From: an uncultured SAR116 cluster alpha proteobacterium
GTDB lineage: Bacteria > Pseudomonadota > Alphaproteobacteria > Puniceispirillales > Marisalimonadaceae
Direction: 5' to 3'
Assembly: GCA_902543145.1 (NCBI GenBank)
Contig: CACBXG010000005.1
Span: 1 to 64,000, forward strand
DNA: 64,000 nucleotides
The notes beneath the pieces were generated by a model. It worked only from the letters and a program-made list of their open reading frames with translations. It was not told the DNA's origin and searched no databases. The position numbers were made by a program, and so were the translations under genes. Numbering within the stretch: the stretch's first letter is position 1; every line of letters starts with the position of its first letter. Positions 26,882 to 36,762 of this stretch are shown here, in pieces.

Positions 26882-28474
26882 ATGGAAAACTTTGATTATA
26901 TAGTAGTTGGGGCTGGGTCGTCTGGTTCGGTCATAACTAATAGGTTATCAGAAAATAACAAAATAAAAATTTGTGTTATTGAAGCTGGAGGAAGTAATCA
27001 GCATCCATACGTAAAGATGCCAGCAGGTTTTATTAAAACAATTAATGATAAAAGGTTTAATTGGTGTTTTAAAACCGAAGGAAGTGATTATGTAAATAAT
27101 CGAGAAATATTATTTCCAAGAGGAAAAGGGTATGGAGGTTCAAGCTCCATTAATGGTCATCTTTATGTTAGAGGCCAACCAGATGACTATAATCAATGGG
27201 CACAACAAGGTAATTTGGGCTGGTCTTATGACGATGTGCTTCCATATTTTAAAAAATCAGAATACAAAGAAAATGGAGATGATGCTACTCGAGGAAAGCA
27301 AGGTCCTCTTTATGTATCTGATATTGATGAAAAACATCCTCTATGTGAGGAATTTATTAGAGGCTCTAGTGAATTAGGTATACAAGTCCAAAAAGATTAT
27401 AATTCAGGTCAACAAGAGGGTATTTTTTACTATCAACGTACCATTAAAAATGGCACTAGATTTAGTGCTTATGATGCTTTTTTAAAACCAGCTTTAAAAA
27501 GAGAAAATGTAAATATTAAAAAGAATACAACAGTTTTAAAAATTATATTTAAAAATAAAAAAGCAGTTGGCTTATTGTGCAAGAAAAATAATAAAATATT
27601 TGAAATTTTTGCAAATAAAGAAATTATTTTGTGTGCTGGCGCCATTGGTACTCCACATTTGCTTCAAGTTTCAGGAATAGGAGACGCTAAATATTTAAAA
27701 TCTATAGGCATTGAACCATTATTTGAAATTAAAAATGTTGGTGAAGATTTACAAGATCATTATGCTGTTAGGGTTGCTAATAGAATAACTGAACCTATTT
27801 CATTAAACGAGAAAGCACGTGGATTAAATCTTGTATTAGAGATAATAAAATGGTTTACCTCCAAAAAAGGTTTAATTTCATATAGTCCAGCACATGTTGG
27901 AGCATTTTTAAAATCTTCTCCCAAAATAGACTTTCCTGATTTACAATTTGTTTTTACTCCAGCCTCATATACCGAGGGAATGATAGGCAAGCTTCAAAAT
28001 TTCCCTGGAATGACATGTGGCGTGTGGCAATCAAGACCTCAAAGTAGAGGGTATGTAAGAGCTTCCACAAATAAGATAACAGACCCACCAATAATTCAGC
28101 CAAATTATTTGAAAGAAAAAGTAGACCAAGATGCTTTAATTGAAGGTGTAAAAATGTGTCGGTTACTTTTACAAACTTCCACAATGAAAAAAATTTCTGT
28201 TTGTGAAACTCTTCCTGGGGATAATATAAAATCTGAGGAAGAAATTCTTAATTTTATTAGGGATAAAGGTGCAACTGTATATCATGCAATAGGTAGTTGT
28301 AGGATGGGTGTTGATAATAAAGCAGTTGTTTCCCCATCTCTTAAAATTAATGGTTTAAGCAACATTAGAATTGCAGATGCTTCAATAATGCCAACAATGC
28401 CATCAGGAAACACAAATGCCGCAACATTGATGATAGCAGAAAAAGCATCAGATCTTATTAAACAAGATTTATAA
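26882..28474 (+). CDS. GMC family FAD-dependent oxidoreductase (choline dehydrogenase-like)
   Basis: The 530-residue flavoprotein has N-terminal FAD-binding GAGSSGSVI (9-17) and FPRGKGYGGSSSINGH, the GMC signature 1. Signature 2 is GAIGTPHLLQVSGIG (about 254-268). The C-terminal active-site His lies in YHAIGSCRMG and the Asn in SGNTNAATLMIAEKA. It oxidises primary alcohols or polyols to aldehydes or acids. It is likely co-transcribed with the upstream dioxygenase, whose product may be its substrate. No betaine-aldehyde dehydrogenase is adjacent, so choline is not implied. Confidence 0.92.
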   Translation: MENFDYIVVGAGSSGSVITNRLSENNKIKICVIEAGGSNQHPYVKMPAGFIKTINDKRFNWCFKTEGSDYVNNREILFPRGKGYGGSSSINGHLYVRGQPDDYNQWAQQGNLGWSYDDVLPYFKKSEYKENGDDATRGKQGPLYVSDIDEKHPLCEEFIRGSSELGIQVQKDYNSGQQEGIFYYQRTIKNGTRFSAYDAFLKPALKRENVNIKKNTTVLKIIFKNKKAVGLLCKKNNKIFEIFANKEIILCAGAIGTPHLLQVSGIGDAKYLKSIGIEPLFEIKNVGEDLQDHYAVRVANRITEPISLNEKARGLNLVLEIIKWFTSKKGLISYSPAHVGAFLKSSPKIDFPDLQFVFTPASYTEGMIGKLQNFPGMTCGVWQSRPQSRGYVRASTNKITDPPIIQPNYLKEKVDQDALIEGVKMCRLLLQTSTMKKISVCETLPGDNIKSEEEILNFIRDKGATVYHAIGSCRMGVDNKAVVSPSLKINGLSNIRIADASIMPTMPSGNTNAATLMIAEKASDLIKQDL

Positions 28475-28477
28475 GTA

Positions 28478-29167
28478 TTAATTATTTTTTAAGTGCAAAG
28501 AGATTGCTCTCATTTCTTTGTCAATTATATCTAATTCTTCAAGACTCTGTAAAGTATATTCAAAGTACTCTTTACAAGTTCCTAAAAATCCATTTGCTTT
28601 AGAAATCATGCTAGCTTTAATTGAGGTATTTTTTTCATTAAAATAATTTTTATGTTTTTTATCTACTGTGAAGGCTAACGAAGAAACTATTTGATCGTTG
28701 TCTAACTTTGTTTTTAGTAATTTAGGTTTGTAAGCACCTGTTACCATTTCTCTTTTAAATAATATATCTATGTTTTTAATTGCATCATTTCTATTGAGTT
28801 TATATGCGGAACCTCTACAGGATCCCCCTCTATCAAGCCCAAGCATGAGGCCAGGATATTTAAATGATCCTCTGCCTAAATGAGTTTTCATACAAAAACT
28901 TCTATGAAAACCATAGATTTTTGCCAAATGTTGAGTTTCATAATTTATTGTAGGGTTCCACAAAAGTGAACCATAACCAAAAATATAAATATCTTCTCCA
29001 ATACCGTCATCGGGTATTATTTTTCTTCTTTCCTTTATTAATTCTTTTTTGGTAAGAACTTTGTCACTTCCGCTTATACTCTTGATTTTCTTACCTAATC
29101 GACCGTCATTAATATTTTTCTTTGTAAGCTTTACTAATCCTTGATTTAATTTTTTGGAAGTTGGCAT
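28478..29167 (-). CDS. ChaC-like glutathione-specific gamma-glutamylcyclotransferase
   Basis: The 229-residue ChaC-family protein has IFGYGSLLWNP (about 63-73), KIYGFHRSFCM (about 83-93) and GLMLGLDRGGSCRGSAYKL (split near 105-123), all diagnostic. ChaC degrades glutathione to 5-oxoproline and Cys-Gly. The first 55 residues are a basic, Lys-rich extension not needed for the fold; an internal start is possible. The ATG overlaps the stop of the mscS-like gene by one base (TAATG), giving translational coupling. gshA, the glutathione-synthesis enzyme, is at 59143. Confidence 0.88.
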   Translation of the reverse strand: MPTSKKLNQGLVKLTKKNINDGRLGKKIKSISGSDKVLTKKELIKERRKIIPDDGIGEDIYIFGYGSLLWNPTINYETQHLAKIYGFHRSFCMKTHLGRGSFKYPGLMLGLDRGGSCRGSAYKLNRNDAIKNIDILFKREMVTGAYKPKLLKTKLDNDQIVSSLAFTVDKKHKNYFNEKNTSIKASMISKANGFLGTCKEYFEYTLQSLEELDIIDKEMRAISLHLKNN

Positions 29168-30090
29168 TACACTAAATTTTTTGAGTTAATTACCCTATGT
29201 GGGTATGGTATTTCTATACCGGCTTCGTCTAGTGCAGGCTTTAGTTTGCGCATCAAATCTGTATAAAGAGCATACCAATCTTTTGTATGCGAATATAATC
29301 TTAATCTCACAACAATAGCGCTATCGTCATATTTCATAACTAAAAATTGTGGTTCTTTAGGTTTGTTTAATACTCTTTCATCATCCGCTAATTTTAATAG
29401 AGTTTTGGATGCTAAATCTAAATCTGTGTCATAATGTATACCAATATCAACATCTATTCTTCTTGTTTCATAGTGTGAATGATTAATAATAGTACTATTC
29501 CAAATACTTGAATTAGGTATCGATACATACACATTGTCGAATGTGTCAATTATTGTAGTAAAAAGACCAACTTCTTTAATGGTCCCAGAAACATCACCTG
29601 TTTCTACCCAATCGCCCGTGTTAAAAGGTCTTAATAATAATAACATTACTCCTGCAGCTACATTTGATAACGTTCCTTGAAGTGCCAACCCAATTGCTAA
29701 ACCTGCAGCACCTAAGACAGCAATAATTGAAGTTGTTTGAACACCGAATTGTCCTAAAACAGCAATAATTGTAATAATAATTATTCCGTATCTAATTATA
29801 TTACCAATTATTGGGACTATAAGGGGATCGATTTTTTTTATACGACTTAAATTTTTTCGTGAAATCTTACTTAATTTGCCGGCAAAATAGAAACCTATTA
29901 TAAGTATTAATGTAGCGCCTAAGACTTGGCCAGCGTAAGAAACAAAAATTTGTATCGAGCTATTTATAAGGTTCGAAATAATTTCAAAATTTATGTTCAT
30001 TTTATCCATTAAAAATTGACCCATATAAAATTTACTTAAAGCTATGTGCCTGTTTAATTCTAATTCATGTAATAAAATTTTGTATAACAA
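29167..30090 (-). CDS. MscS family mechanosensitive ion channel
   Basis: The frame encodes 307 residues, but the first 27 look untypical. The ATG at 30009 (MDKMNINF) or 30000 is a likelier start, giving about 280 residues. There are three TM helices; the pore helix TM3 is Gly/Ala patterned (GAAGLAIGLALQG, then SNVAAGVMLLLLRPF), followed by GDWVETGD and the beta-domain IPNSSIWNS. It opens on membrane tension to release osmolytes. It is the first gene of a two-gene unit with chaC. Confidence 0.93.
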   Translation of the reverse strand: MLYKILLHELELNRHIALSKFYMGQFLMDKMNINFEIISNLINSSIQIFVSYAGQVLGATLILIIGFYFAGKLSKISRKNLSRIKKIDPLIVPIIGNIIRYGIIIITIIAVLGQFGVQTTSIIAVLGAAGLAIGLALQGTLSNVAAGVMLLLLRPFNTGDWVETGDVSGTIKEVGLFTTIIDTFDNVYVSIPNSSIWNSTIINHSHYETRRIDVDIGIHYDTDLDLASKTLLKLADDERVLNKPKEPQFLVMKYDDSAIVVRLRLYSHTKDWYALYTDLMRKLKPALDEAGIEIPYPHRVINSKNLV

Positions 30091-30165
30091 AAATAATTAC
30101 AAAGAGTATGAAATTGTTTATATATCAGCTTGAGTTTAAAAACTTAATATGGTTATAACATTTCT

Positions 30166-31146
30166 ATGAATATTATTAAATGGAAAATTGGTGACACCCC
30201 ACCTCCAATCGAAGGGAAATTAGCTGCTGCTATCGGAAATTTTGATGGCATTCATCAAGGACATGTCAAACTTTTAAATGAATGTAAATTGCAAGCAAAA
30301 GAAAGCAATCTGGCTTTTGGTGTTGTAACATTTGATCCCCATCCAAGAGATTTTTTTAATCCTGAAAATCCTTCCTTTAAGTTATTAGATTCAGAAGAAA
30401 AGGAAATATTATTAAGAAAAATTGGTGTTGAATTTCTAATAATCATTGAATTTAACGAGCAGCTAAAAAACTGTAATGCTGAGCAATTTTTATCACAAAT
30501 TTTAAAACAGAATTTTAATATTGAAAAAATGTTTGCAGGTTCAAATTTCAAATTTGGGAAAAATAGAGAAGGAAGTATCGAAAACACACTGAGTTTTGCT
30601 AACACATTAGGATTACAACTTGTTTCTATAGATTTAAAACAATTCTCTTTTTTAACTGAAAAAGAATATGAAGTAATCAGTTCCCAAAAAATAAGAAAAT
30701 TGATTCAGAATGGACAACTAAATCTAGCTAATAATCTGCTAGGTAGAAATTGGTGTATAACCGGCAATGTAGAAAAAGGAAAACAGCAGGGAAGAGAGAT
30801 TGGTTTCCCAACTGCAAATCTAAGTTTGAAGAACTTTTTAAAACCACCCTTAGGAGTTTACATTTCCAGATTAAAAATAATTAGCAATCAAAACACTGAA
30901 ATATCAAATGTTTGGTTGCCATCAATATCAAATATAGGTACAAGACCTACTGTCTCTGGAGATTCTATAAATTTAGAAACTCATATAATTAATTTTAAAA
31001 ACAATGCTGAGACAAATTTGTATGGGAAAAGAATAAATGTTGAACTTATTGAGTTTTTAAGACCTGAAAAAAAATTCAATTCTTTATCGGAACTGCAAAA
31101 ACAAATCGAGGTCGATACTAAAAAAGCGTTTGAATTTCATAAATAA
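30166..31146 (+). CDS. ribF: Bifunctional riboflavin kinase / FMN adenylyltransferase
   Basis: RibF makes FMN from riboflavin and then FAD. The N-terminal adenylyltransferase domain has G24NFDGIHQGH33 and FDPHPRDFF. The C-terminal kinase domain (about 190-315) has GRNWCITGNVEKGKQQGREIGFPTAN in its usual place and later the GTRPTV and ETHI motifs. Length is 326. It starts 44 nt before ileS, the common ribF-ileS-lspA arrangement. No FMN riboswitch-like structure is seen upstream. Confidence 0.95.
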   Translation: MNIIKWKIGDTPPPIEGKLAAAIGNFDGIHQGHVKLLNECKLQAKESNLAFGVVTFDPHPRDFFNPENPSFKLLDSEEKEILLRKIGVEFLIIIEFNEQLKNCNAEQFLSQILKQNFNIEKMFAGSNFKFGKNREGSIENTLSFANTLGLQLVSIDLKQFSFLTEKEYEVISSQKIRKLIQNGQLNLANNLLGRNWCITGNVEKGKQQGREIGFPTANLSLKNFLKPPLGVYISRLKIISNQNTEISNVWLPSISNIGTRPTVSGDSINLETHIINFKNNAETNLYGKRINVELIEFLRPEKKFNSLSELQKQIEVDTKKAFEFHK

Positions 31147-31189
31147 CAAAATAAGACATTAATAATTTGATTTATATAGAGACAATTTA

Positions 31190-33961
31190 ATGACTAATTA
31201 CAAAGATACCGTTTATTTACCAAAAACTGATTTTTCAATGAGAGCTGGTCTTCCAACTAAAGAACCACAAATATTAAAATTATGGGAAGAAATAAATCTT
31301 TTTAAAAAATTGAGAGAGCAAAGGAAAAATTCTGAGCCTTTTATACTTCATGATGGACCTCCATATGCAAATGGAAATTTGCACATAGGCCATGCTTTAA
31401 ACAAAATAATTAAAGATGTAATAAATAGGTCTCAATCAATGCTTGGTAAAAATGCAAACTATGTTCCTGGATGGGATTGTCATGGATTACCAATTGAGTG
31501 GAAAATAGAAGAAAATTATAGAAAAAAGAAAAAAAATAAAGACGATGTTCCAATTGTAGAATTTAGAAAGGAATGTCGAGATTTTGCTGCAAAATGGATG
31601 GATGTTCAATCTGAAGAATTTCAAAGATTAGGAGTTTATGGTGATTGGGAAGATCCATATTCGACTATGAAGTATGAATCAGAGGCTATAATAATGTCAG
31701 AAATAGGAAAATTTCTTATGAATGGCAGCCTTTATAGAGGAATTAAGCCTGTAATGTGGTCTCCTGTTGAAAAAACTGCACTAGCAGAAGCTGAGATTGA
31801 ATACCATGATCATATAAGCACTACTATTTTTGCAAGGTTTCCAGTTGTCAAAACATCAATGGATATAATAAGTGATTTTGAAATCATAATTTGGACAACA
31901 ACACCTTGGACAATGCCAGGTAATAGAGCGGTAGCATATGGCAAGGATATTGATTATTCACTTATAGAAGTAACTAATGTAGGTGAGAATTCTTTAGCAA
32001 AAATTGGTGATAAAATCATTATAGCTAAAGAATTAGTAGAAGATGTTATGAAAGAAATTTCTGTCTTAAGTTTTAATTCTTCTAATACCCTTAAGGGCAG
32101 TGATTTTGCAGGAACGGTTTTAGCCCATCCACTTAACAATAATGGTTATGAACATGACGTTCTTCTTCTAGAAGCTGACTTTGTAACAACTGATCAGGGA
32201 ACAGGTTTTGTTCATATTGCTCCAGGTCATGGCGCAGATGATTTCGAACTTGGAAGACAAAATAATTTACCAATACCGGAAACTGTTTCAGATAATGGAA
32301 TATTAAATAGTGATTTACCTTTGTTAGGCGGGCTCCGTGTTTTAAAGGATAATGAAATTATTGCTGATATTATGTCTGAACATAATGCCTTGATAGGACG
32401 GGGAAAATTAAATCATTCATATCCACATAGTTGGAGATCAAAGGCACCTCTTGTTTTTAGAACAACACCTCAATGGTTTATTTCGATGACAACTAATAAC
32501 TTAAGAGACACCTCTCTAAAAGCCTTGTCACAAACAACTTTTTATCCTCCTCAGGGTCAAAATCGCTTAACTAAAATGATAGAAGATAGGCCTGACTGGT
32601 GTATATCTCGCCAAAGGGCATGGGGCGTGCCTCTTGCAATCTTTGTAAATAAAAAAACTCAAGAGCCACTTAGAGATCAAGAAGTAATAGACAGAATTGT
32701 TGACGCTTTTAAAATTGAGGGAGCAGATGCTTGGTTTGAAAAACCTTCCTCCTTTTTTCTAGGTTCAAAATATAATCCAGACGATTATGAAGCGGTTACA
32801 GATATTGCAGATGTTTGGTTTGACTCCGGCTCTACTCATTCATTTGTATTAGAGGAGAGGGATGATTTATTCTGGCCTGCTTCATTATATCTTGAAGGAA
32901 CAGATCAGCATAGGGGATGGTTTCACTCTTCTTTACTAGAAAGTTGTGGCACAAGGGGGCGTGCTCCTTATGATGCAGTTCTAACTCATGGTTTTGTTTT
33001 AGACCAACAAGGTAGGAAGATGTCAAAATCTCTTGGCAATATCACTGCACCCCAAAAAGTAATAAATGAGTTTGGCGCTGATATTCTTCGTTTATGGGTC
33101 GTTGGCTCGGATTACTATGATGATCTTAGAATTGGAAAAGAAATTTTAATTAGACACTCTGATCATTACAGAAGACTTAGAAATACCCTTAGATATTTAC
33201 TAGGTGCATTGAATGACTTTAGTGAAAATGAAAAAATAAATTTAACTGAAATACCTGAATTAGAACAATGGGTTCTCCATAGGGTTTCTGAATTAAGTGA
33301 AAAAATACAACAGAACACAGAAAAGTTTAACCTTCATGATATTTACCTAGATATTCATAATTTTTGTACTATTGATTTGTCAGCTTTTTACTTTGATATA
33401 AGAAAAGATACATTATATTGCGAAAATCCAGGTAGTGCTGAGAGAAAATCTTGTAGAACCGTCATGGATATTTTATTCCAATCGTTAACTACGTGGCTAG
33501 CTCCAATTATTTGCTTTACTGCGGAAGAGGCGTGGCAAAGTAGATATGGAGATAAAGAAAATTCAGTCCATTTACAAACTTATTTTCAAGCTAAAAAAGA
33601 ATGGAAAAACCCTAAAATTGGCAAGAAATGGTCTGAAATTAGAGAATTAAGATCAGTAGTTACGTCTTCTATTGAAGAGAAGAGAAAAGAGGGATTATTA
33701 GGTTCTAGTCTTCAAGCTAAGGTTTTAATAGAAGCAAATGAAGATTCTTTTAATGTGCTCAAAGACGTAAATCTGCCAGATATTTTTATTTGTTCAGATG
33801 TTCAGATTGATTTAAATAAAAATTTATCTGATACAAAAATTAAGGTAAAAGTAGATTTGGCATCTGGAGGAAAATGTATTAGATGCTGGAAAGTAGTTCC
33901 AGAAGTCAAAAATAATATAGAACTTTGTAATAGATGTAAAAGTGTCCTTGAATTAAATTAA
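31190..33961 (+). CDS. ileS: Isoleucine-tRNA ligase
   Basis: The 923-residue class I synthetase has HIGH at 65-68 (GNLHIGHAL), the CP1 editing domain in the middle (TTPWTMPGNRAVA) and KMSKS at 610-614. The C-terminal zinc finger has CIRCWK and ELCNRCKSV, the bacterial type 1 IleRS layout. The stop codon directly abuts the lspA ATG. The ribF-ileS-lspA order is conserved in many bacteria. Confidence 0.98.
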   Translation: MTNYKDTVYLPKTDFSMRAGLPTKEPQILKLWEEINLFKKLREQRKNSEPFILHDGPPYANGNLHIGHALNKIIKDVINRSQSMLGKNANYVPGWDCHGLPIEWKIEENYRKKKKNKDDVPIVEFRKECRDFAAKWMDVQSEEFQRLGVYGDWEDPYSTMKYESEAIIMSEIGKFLMNGSLYRGIKPVMWSPVEKTALAEAEIEYHDHISTTIFARFPVVKTSMDIISDFEIIIWTTTPWTMPGNRAVAYGKDIDYSLIEVTNVGENSLAKIGDKIIIAKELVEDVMKEISVLSFNSSNTLKGSDFAGTVLAHPLNNNGYEHDVLLLEADFVTTDQGTGFVHIAPGHGADDFELGRQNNLPIPETVSDNGILNSDLPLLGGLRVLKDNEIIADIMSEHNALIGRGKLNHSYPHSWRSKAPLVFRTTPQWFISMTTNNLRDTSLKALSQTTFYPPQGQNRLTKMIEDRPDWCISRQRAWGVPLAIFVNKKTQEPLRDQEVIDRIVDAFKIEGADAWFEKPSSFFLGSKYNPDDYEAVTDIADVWFDSGSTHSFVLEERDDLFWPASLYLEGTDQHRGWFHSSLLESCGTRGRAPYDAVLTHGFVLDQQGRKMSKSLGNITAPQKVINEFGADILRLWVVGSDYYDDLRIGKEILIRHSDHYRRLRNTLRYLLGALNDFSENEKINLTEIPELEQWVLHRVSELSEKIQQNTEKFNLHDIYLDIHNFCTIDLSAFYFDIRKDTLYCENPGSAERKSCRTVMDILFQSLTTWLAPIICFTAEEAWQSRYGDKENSVHLQTYFQAKKEWKNPKIGKKWSEIRELRSVVTSSIEEKRKEGLLGSSLQAKVLIEANEDSFNVLKDVNLPDIFICSDVQIDLNKNLSDTKIKVKVDLASGGKCIRCWKVVPEVKNNIELCNRCKSVLELN

Positions 33962-34450
33962 ATGAAAAAAAATTTTGGTATTTTAAATCTTCTTTTGATT
34001 TTTTTGATTTTTATATTTTTTGACTATGTTTCAAAGCTATGGGCTATAGAAAATCTTTTTTTGCAATATAGATCAATTAAATTGACATCCTTTTTATCTA
34101 TGACACCAGTATGGAATAGTGGGATCTCTTTTGGTTTTTTTCAGGATTCTGGTGAATTAGGTAGATATGGCTTTACTGGTTTTGCTTTTGGAATAAGTAT
34201 TTGGTTAATCTATTCTTCAATAAAATTACCCAGATATTCGTCTCTTGGGTTCATCCTAATTGCGAGTGGGGCAATAGGTAATGCGATTGATAGAATTATT
34301 TATGGAAAGGTAGTTGATTTCATAGATTTTCACATTAAAGATTTACACTGGCCAGCATTTAATCTTGCTGATACAATAATATTTATAGGCGCAACTTTGT
34401 TTCTTTATAATCAATTTTTTACTATTGAGAGAACTTACTATGAAAATTAA
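33962..34450 (+). CDS. lspA: Lipoprotein signal peptidase (signal peptidase II)
   Basis: The 162-residue aspartyl membrane protease removes prolipoprotein signal peptides. Four hydrophobic segments are visible. The catalytic pair is D110 (GNAIDRI) and D137 (FNLADTII), with the NSGISFGFF loop (about 52-60) typical of LspA. The ATG begins at the base after the ileS stop, and the 3' end overlaps the downstream lipoprotein gene. That gene's product is a direct client by its lipobox. Confidence 0.96.
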   Translation: MKKNFGILNLLLIFLIFIFFDYVSKLWAIENLFLQYRSIKLTSFLSMTPVWNSGISFGFFQDSGELGRYGFTGFAFGISIWLIYSSIKLPRYSSLGFILIASGAIGNAIDRIIYGKVVDFIDFHIKDLHWPAFNLADTIIFIGATLFLYNQFFTIERTYYEN

Positions 34451-34952
34451 ATGTCTTCTAATATTTGTTTTTTTTGTAGCTATGGGAATGTTATCAAGTT
34501 GTTCAGATTTCAGAAAAGCTGTTGGTCAAGAAAAAGTCATTCCTGATGAATTTTCTGTAGCAGTGACACCTTCTCTTTTAATTCCTCCAGGCTATGACAT
34601 AGATCCTCTAGCTCTTAAAAATAATAAGGAGAATAATGACAATTTTAATCTAAATAAAGAAATTGATATTAAAGATAAAAAAGAAGCAAATAATTTTAAT
34701 GAAATATTTGAAACAAAAAATGTTCCAGAAGATATAAGAAAATTAGTTGACGAAGAAACTCTCGGTATTTCTTTAAGTGAAAGGACAGGGTTAGATATTT
34801 TATTTGGAGATATTCCTAAAACAGGTGTAGTAATTGATCCCAAAAAAGAAGCTCTAAGAATTAAGAAGAACAAATTATTAAAACAAAACATTAATTCAAA
34901 TCCTTCTCCAGCAGTTGATATAAACTCAGGAAAGCCTTTACTAATAAAATAA
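34440..34952 (+). CDS. DUF3035 (BamF-like) outer-membrane lipoprotein
   Basis: I choose the ATG at 34440, 15 nt inside the longer frame, because it gives a standard lipoprotein signal (MKIKCLLIFVF...) with lipobox LSSC and a GAGAG SD upstream. The mature protein (about 150 residues) carries PDEF(S)VAVTPSLLIPPGY close after the lipid anchor, the DEF...PL..PP motif of the alphaproteobacterial DUF3035/BamF lipoprotein of the beta-barrel assembly machinery. The remainder is disordered, Lys/Asn-rich. It overlaps lspA by 11 nt and precedes mutL by 13 nt. Confidence 0.78.
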   Translation: MKIKCLLIFVFFVAMGMLSSCSDFRKAVGQEKVIPDEFSVAVTPSLLIPPGYDIDPLALKNNKENNDNFNLNKEIDIKDKKEANNFNEIFETKNVPEDIRKLVDEETLGISLSERTGLDILFGDIPKTGVVIDPKKEALRIKKNKLLKQNINSNPSPAVDINSGKPLLIK

Positions 34953-34965
34953 TTAGGTAATAAAC

Positions 34966-36762
34966 ATGGAAATAAGAAGGCTTCCACAAAATCTTATTAA
35001 TCAGATAGCAGCTGGAGAAGTTGTAGAAAGACCTTCATCTGTATTAAAAGAATTAATTGAAAATTCTTTAGATGCAAAAGCCACGCAAATAGATATTATT
35101 ATAGAAAATGGTGGAAAAAATGTAATTTCACTATCAGATAATGGCATTGGGATTCAGAAAGACTATATTCCATTAGCCATTGAACGGCATGCAACATCAA
35201 AATTGCCTGATAATACTCTAAATAAAATAGAATACTTAGGTTTTAGAGGAGAGGCACTTCCCGCAATTGCTGCAGTAAGTGAATTAAACTTACAATCAAA
35301 ATACATTAACTCTAATCAAGCTTGGTCACTAGACATTATTGCAGGAAATTTTAACGAGGTTTATCCATCCTCACTAGAAACAGGAACAAGAGTATCCATA
35401 AAAAAACTATTTTTTGCTACTCCTGCAAGGTTGAAATTTTTAAAATCTTCTCAAGTTGAAAAAAGCTATTGTAATCAGGTTATCCTAAAAATGGCTTTAG
35501 TTAATCCACTTGTTGGTTTTAGTTTTAAAGCTGATGGACGTGTATTACTAAATATTAAACCTGAAAATCAAGCAGATGCATTGTATCTTAATAGGATTAG
35601 AAACTTAATGGGGACAAGTTTTGCTGATGAAGCAATAAAAATTGAAAATTCAAAGAAAATAACAGATACAAAATTTATAAAAATACATGGTTTAATCGGT
35701 CTTCCAACTTTAAATAAGTCAAATTATAATCAACAACACTTATTTATAAATGGAAGATCTATTCAAGATAGAAACCTATCGGGCGCAATAAGGTCAGCTT
35801 ATAGAGACACTCTTCCAAAGGGAAGGTTCCCGATTTTTTGTTTATTCATTGACGTACCAACTGATTTTATCGACGTCAATGTTCACCCTGGAAAAATGGA
35901 AGTAAGATTTCAAGATAGTGCCTTAGTTAGAAGTTTATTAGTAGGGTCAATAAGCCAAGAGTTAAATTCTAATTTTTTTCAAACGACGAGTGTAATCTCT
36001 AAAGAAGCAATTGAAAAATTTACTTTGAATGAAAGAATGAACCTTAATAAAGATTATCGATCTAATGACAATCAAAAACAAAAGCAATCTTTTTTTAGTA
36101 ATATTGAAGTTAAACCTTTAAAAAAAGCTTTAAAACAAAGTGTTTTTGAAAATAACTCAGTGCAAAATATAGATAATGAGAGCTTTCCCTTGGGTGCGGC
36201 ATTAGGACAATTTAACAAAAATTATATTATATCTCAAAATTCCAATGGTATTGTGATAATTGACCAACATGCTGCTCATGAAAGATTAACATTAGAAAAA
36301 ATGAAATTTGCAAGACAAAATAAATCAATAGAAAGACAAATTTTGTTACTTCCAGAAGTTATAAATCTTGACCCAGTTCCATTAGAAATTATAAAAGAAA
36401 ATATTGAATTGTTAGCAGACATAGGTTTTTTTATAGAACCTTTTGGGGAGGGTGCGGTTGTTGTAAGGGAAATCCCTTCTTTGTTGGGAGATGCTGATAT
36501 TAAACAAATAATTATTGATTTAGGAGATGATTTGTCAGAAATTGGACTTCCATCATCCTATCTTGCAAAAATTGATCTTATATTAGGTAATATTGCGTGT
36601 CATAGATCAGTAAGATCAGGACGTAATTTAAACGAAACTGAAATGAACCAGCTACTCAGAGAAATGGAAAAAACACCAAATTCTGGACAATGTAATCATG
36701 GAAGGCCTACATCTATTAGTCTATCGCTGAAGGATATTGAGAAATTATTTAATAGAACTTGA
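34966..36762 (+). CDS. mutL: DNA mismatch repair protein MutL
   Basis: The 598-residue protein has the GHKL ATPase N-terminal domain with VVERPSSVLKELIENSLDA (about 20-38), DNGIG and FRGEALPAI. The C-terminal dimerisation domain carries D433QHA-AH-E-RLTL-E, which satisfies the DQHAx2Ex4E endonuclease motif, and a late CNHGRP. MutL here is therefore probably a nicking endonuclease, as expected in bacteria lacking MutH. It overlaps the end of convergent rsmD by 18 nt. Confidence 0.97.
   Translation: MEIRRLPQNLINQIAAGEVVERPSSVLKELIENSLDAKATQIDIIIENGGKNVISLSDNGIGIQKDYIPLAIERHATSKLPDNTLNKIEYLGFRGEALPAIAAVSELNLQSKYINSNQAWSLDIIAGNFNEVYPSSLETGTRVSIKKLFFATPARLKFLKSSQVEKSYCNQVILKMALVNPLVGFSFKADGRVLLNIKPENQADALYLNRIRNLMGTSFADEAIKIENSKKITDTKFIKIHGLIGLPTLNKSNYNQQHLFINGRSIQDRNLSGAIRSAYRDTLPKGRFPIFCLFIDVPTDFIDVNVHPGKMEVRFQDSALVRSLLVGSISQELNSNFFQTTSVISKEAIEKFTLNERMNLNKDYRSNDNQKQKQSFFSNIEVKPLKKALKQSVFENNSVQNIDNESFPLGAALGQFNKNYIISQNSNGIVIIDQHAAHERLTLEKMKFARQNKSIERQILLLPEVINLDPVPLEIIKENIELLADIGFFIEPFGEGAVVVREIPSLLGDADIKQIIIDLGDDLSEIGLPSSYLAKIDLILGNIACHRSVRSGRNLNETEMNQLLREMEKTPNSGQCNHGRPTSISLSLKDIEKLFNRT

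Noticed and set aside
30091..30165. FMN riboswitch before ribF
   Set aside because: The gap is only 75 nt and AT-rich, without the conserved RFN-element sequences.
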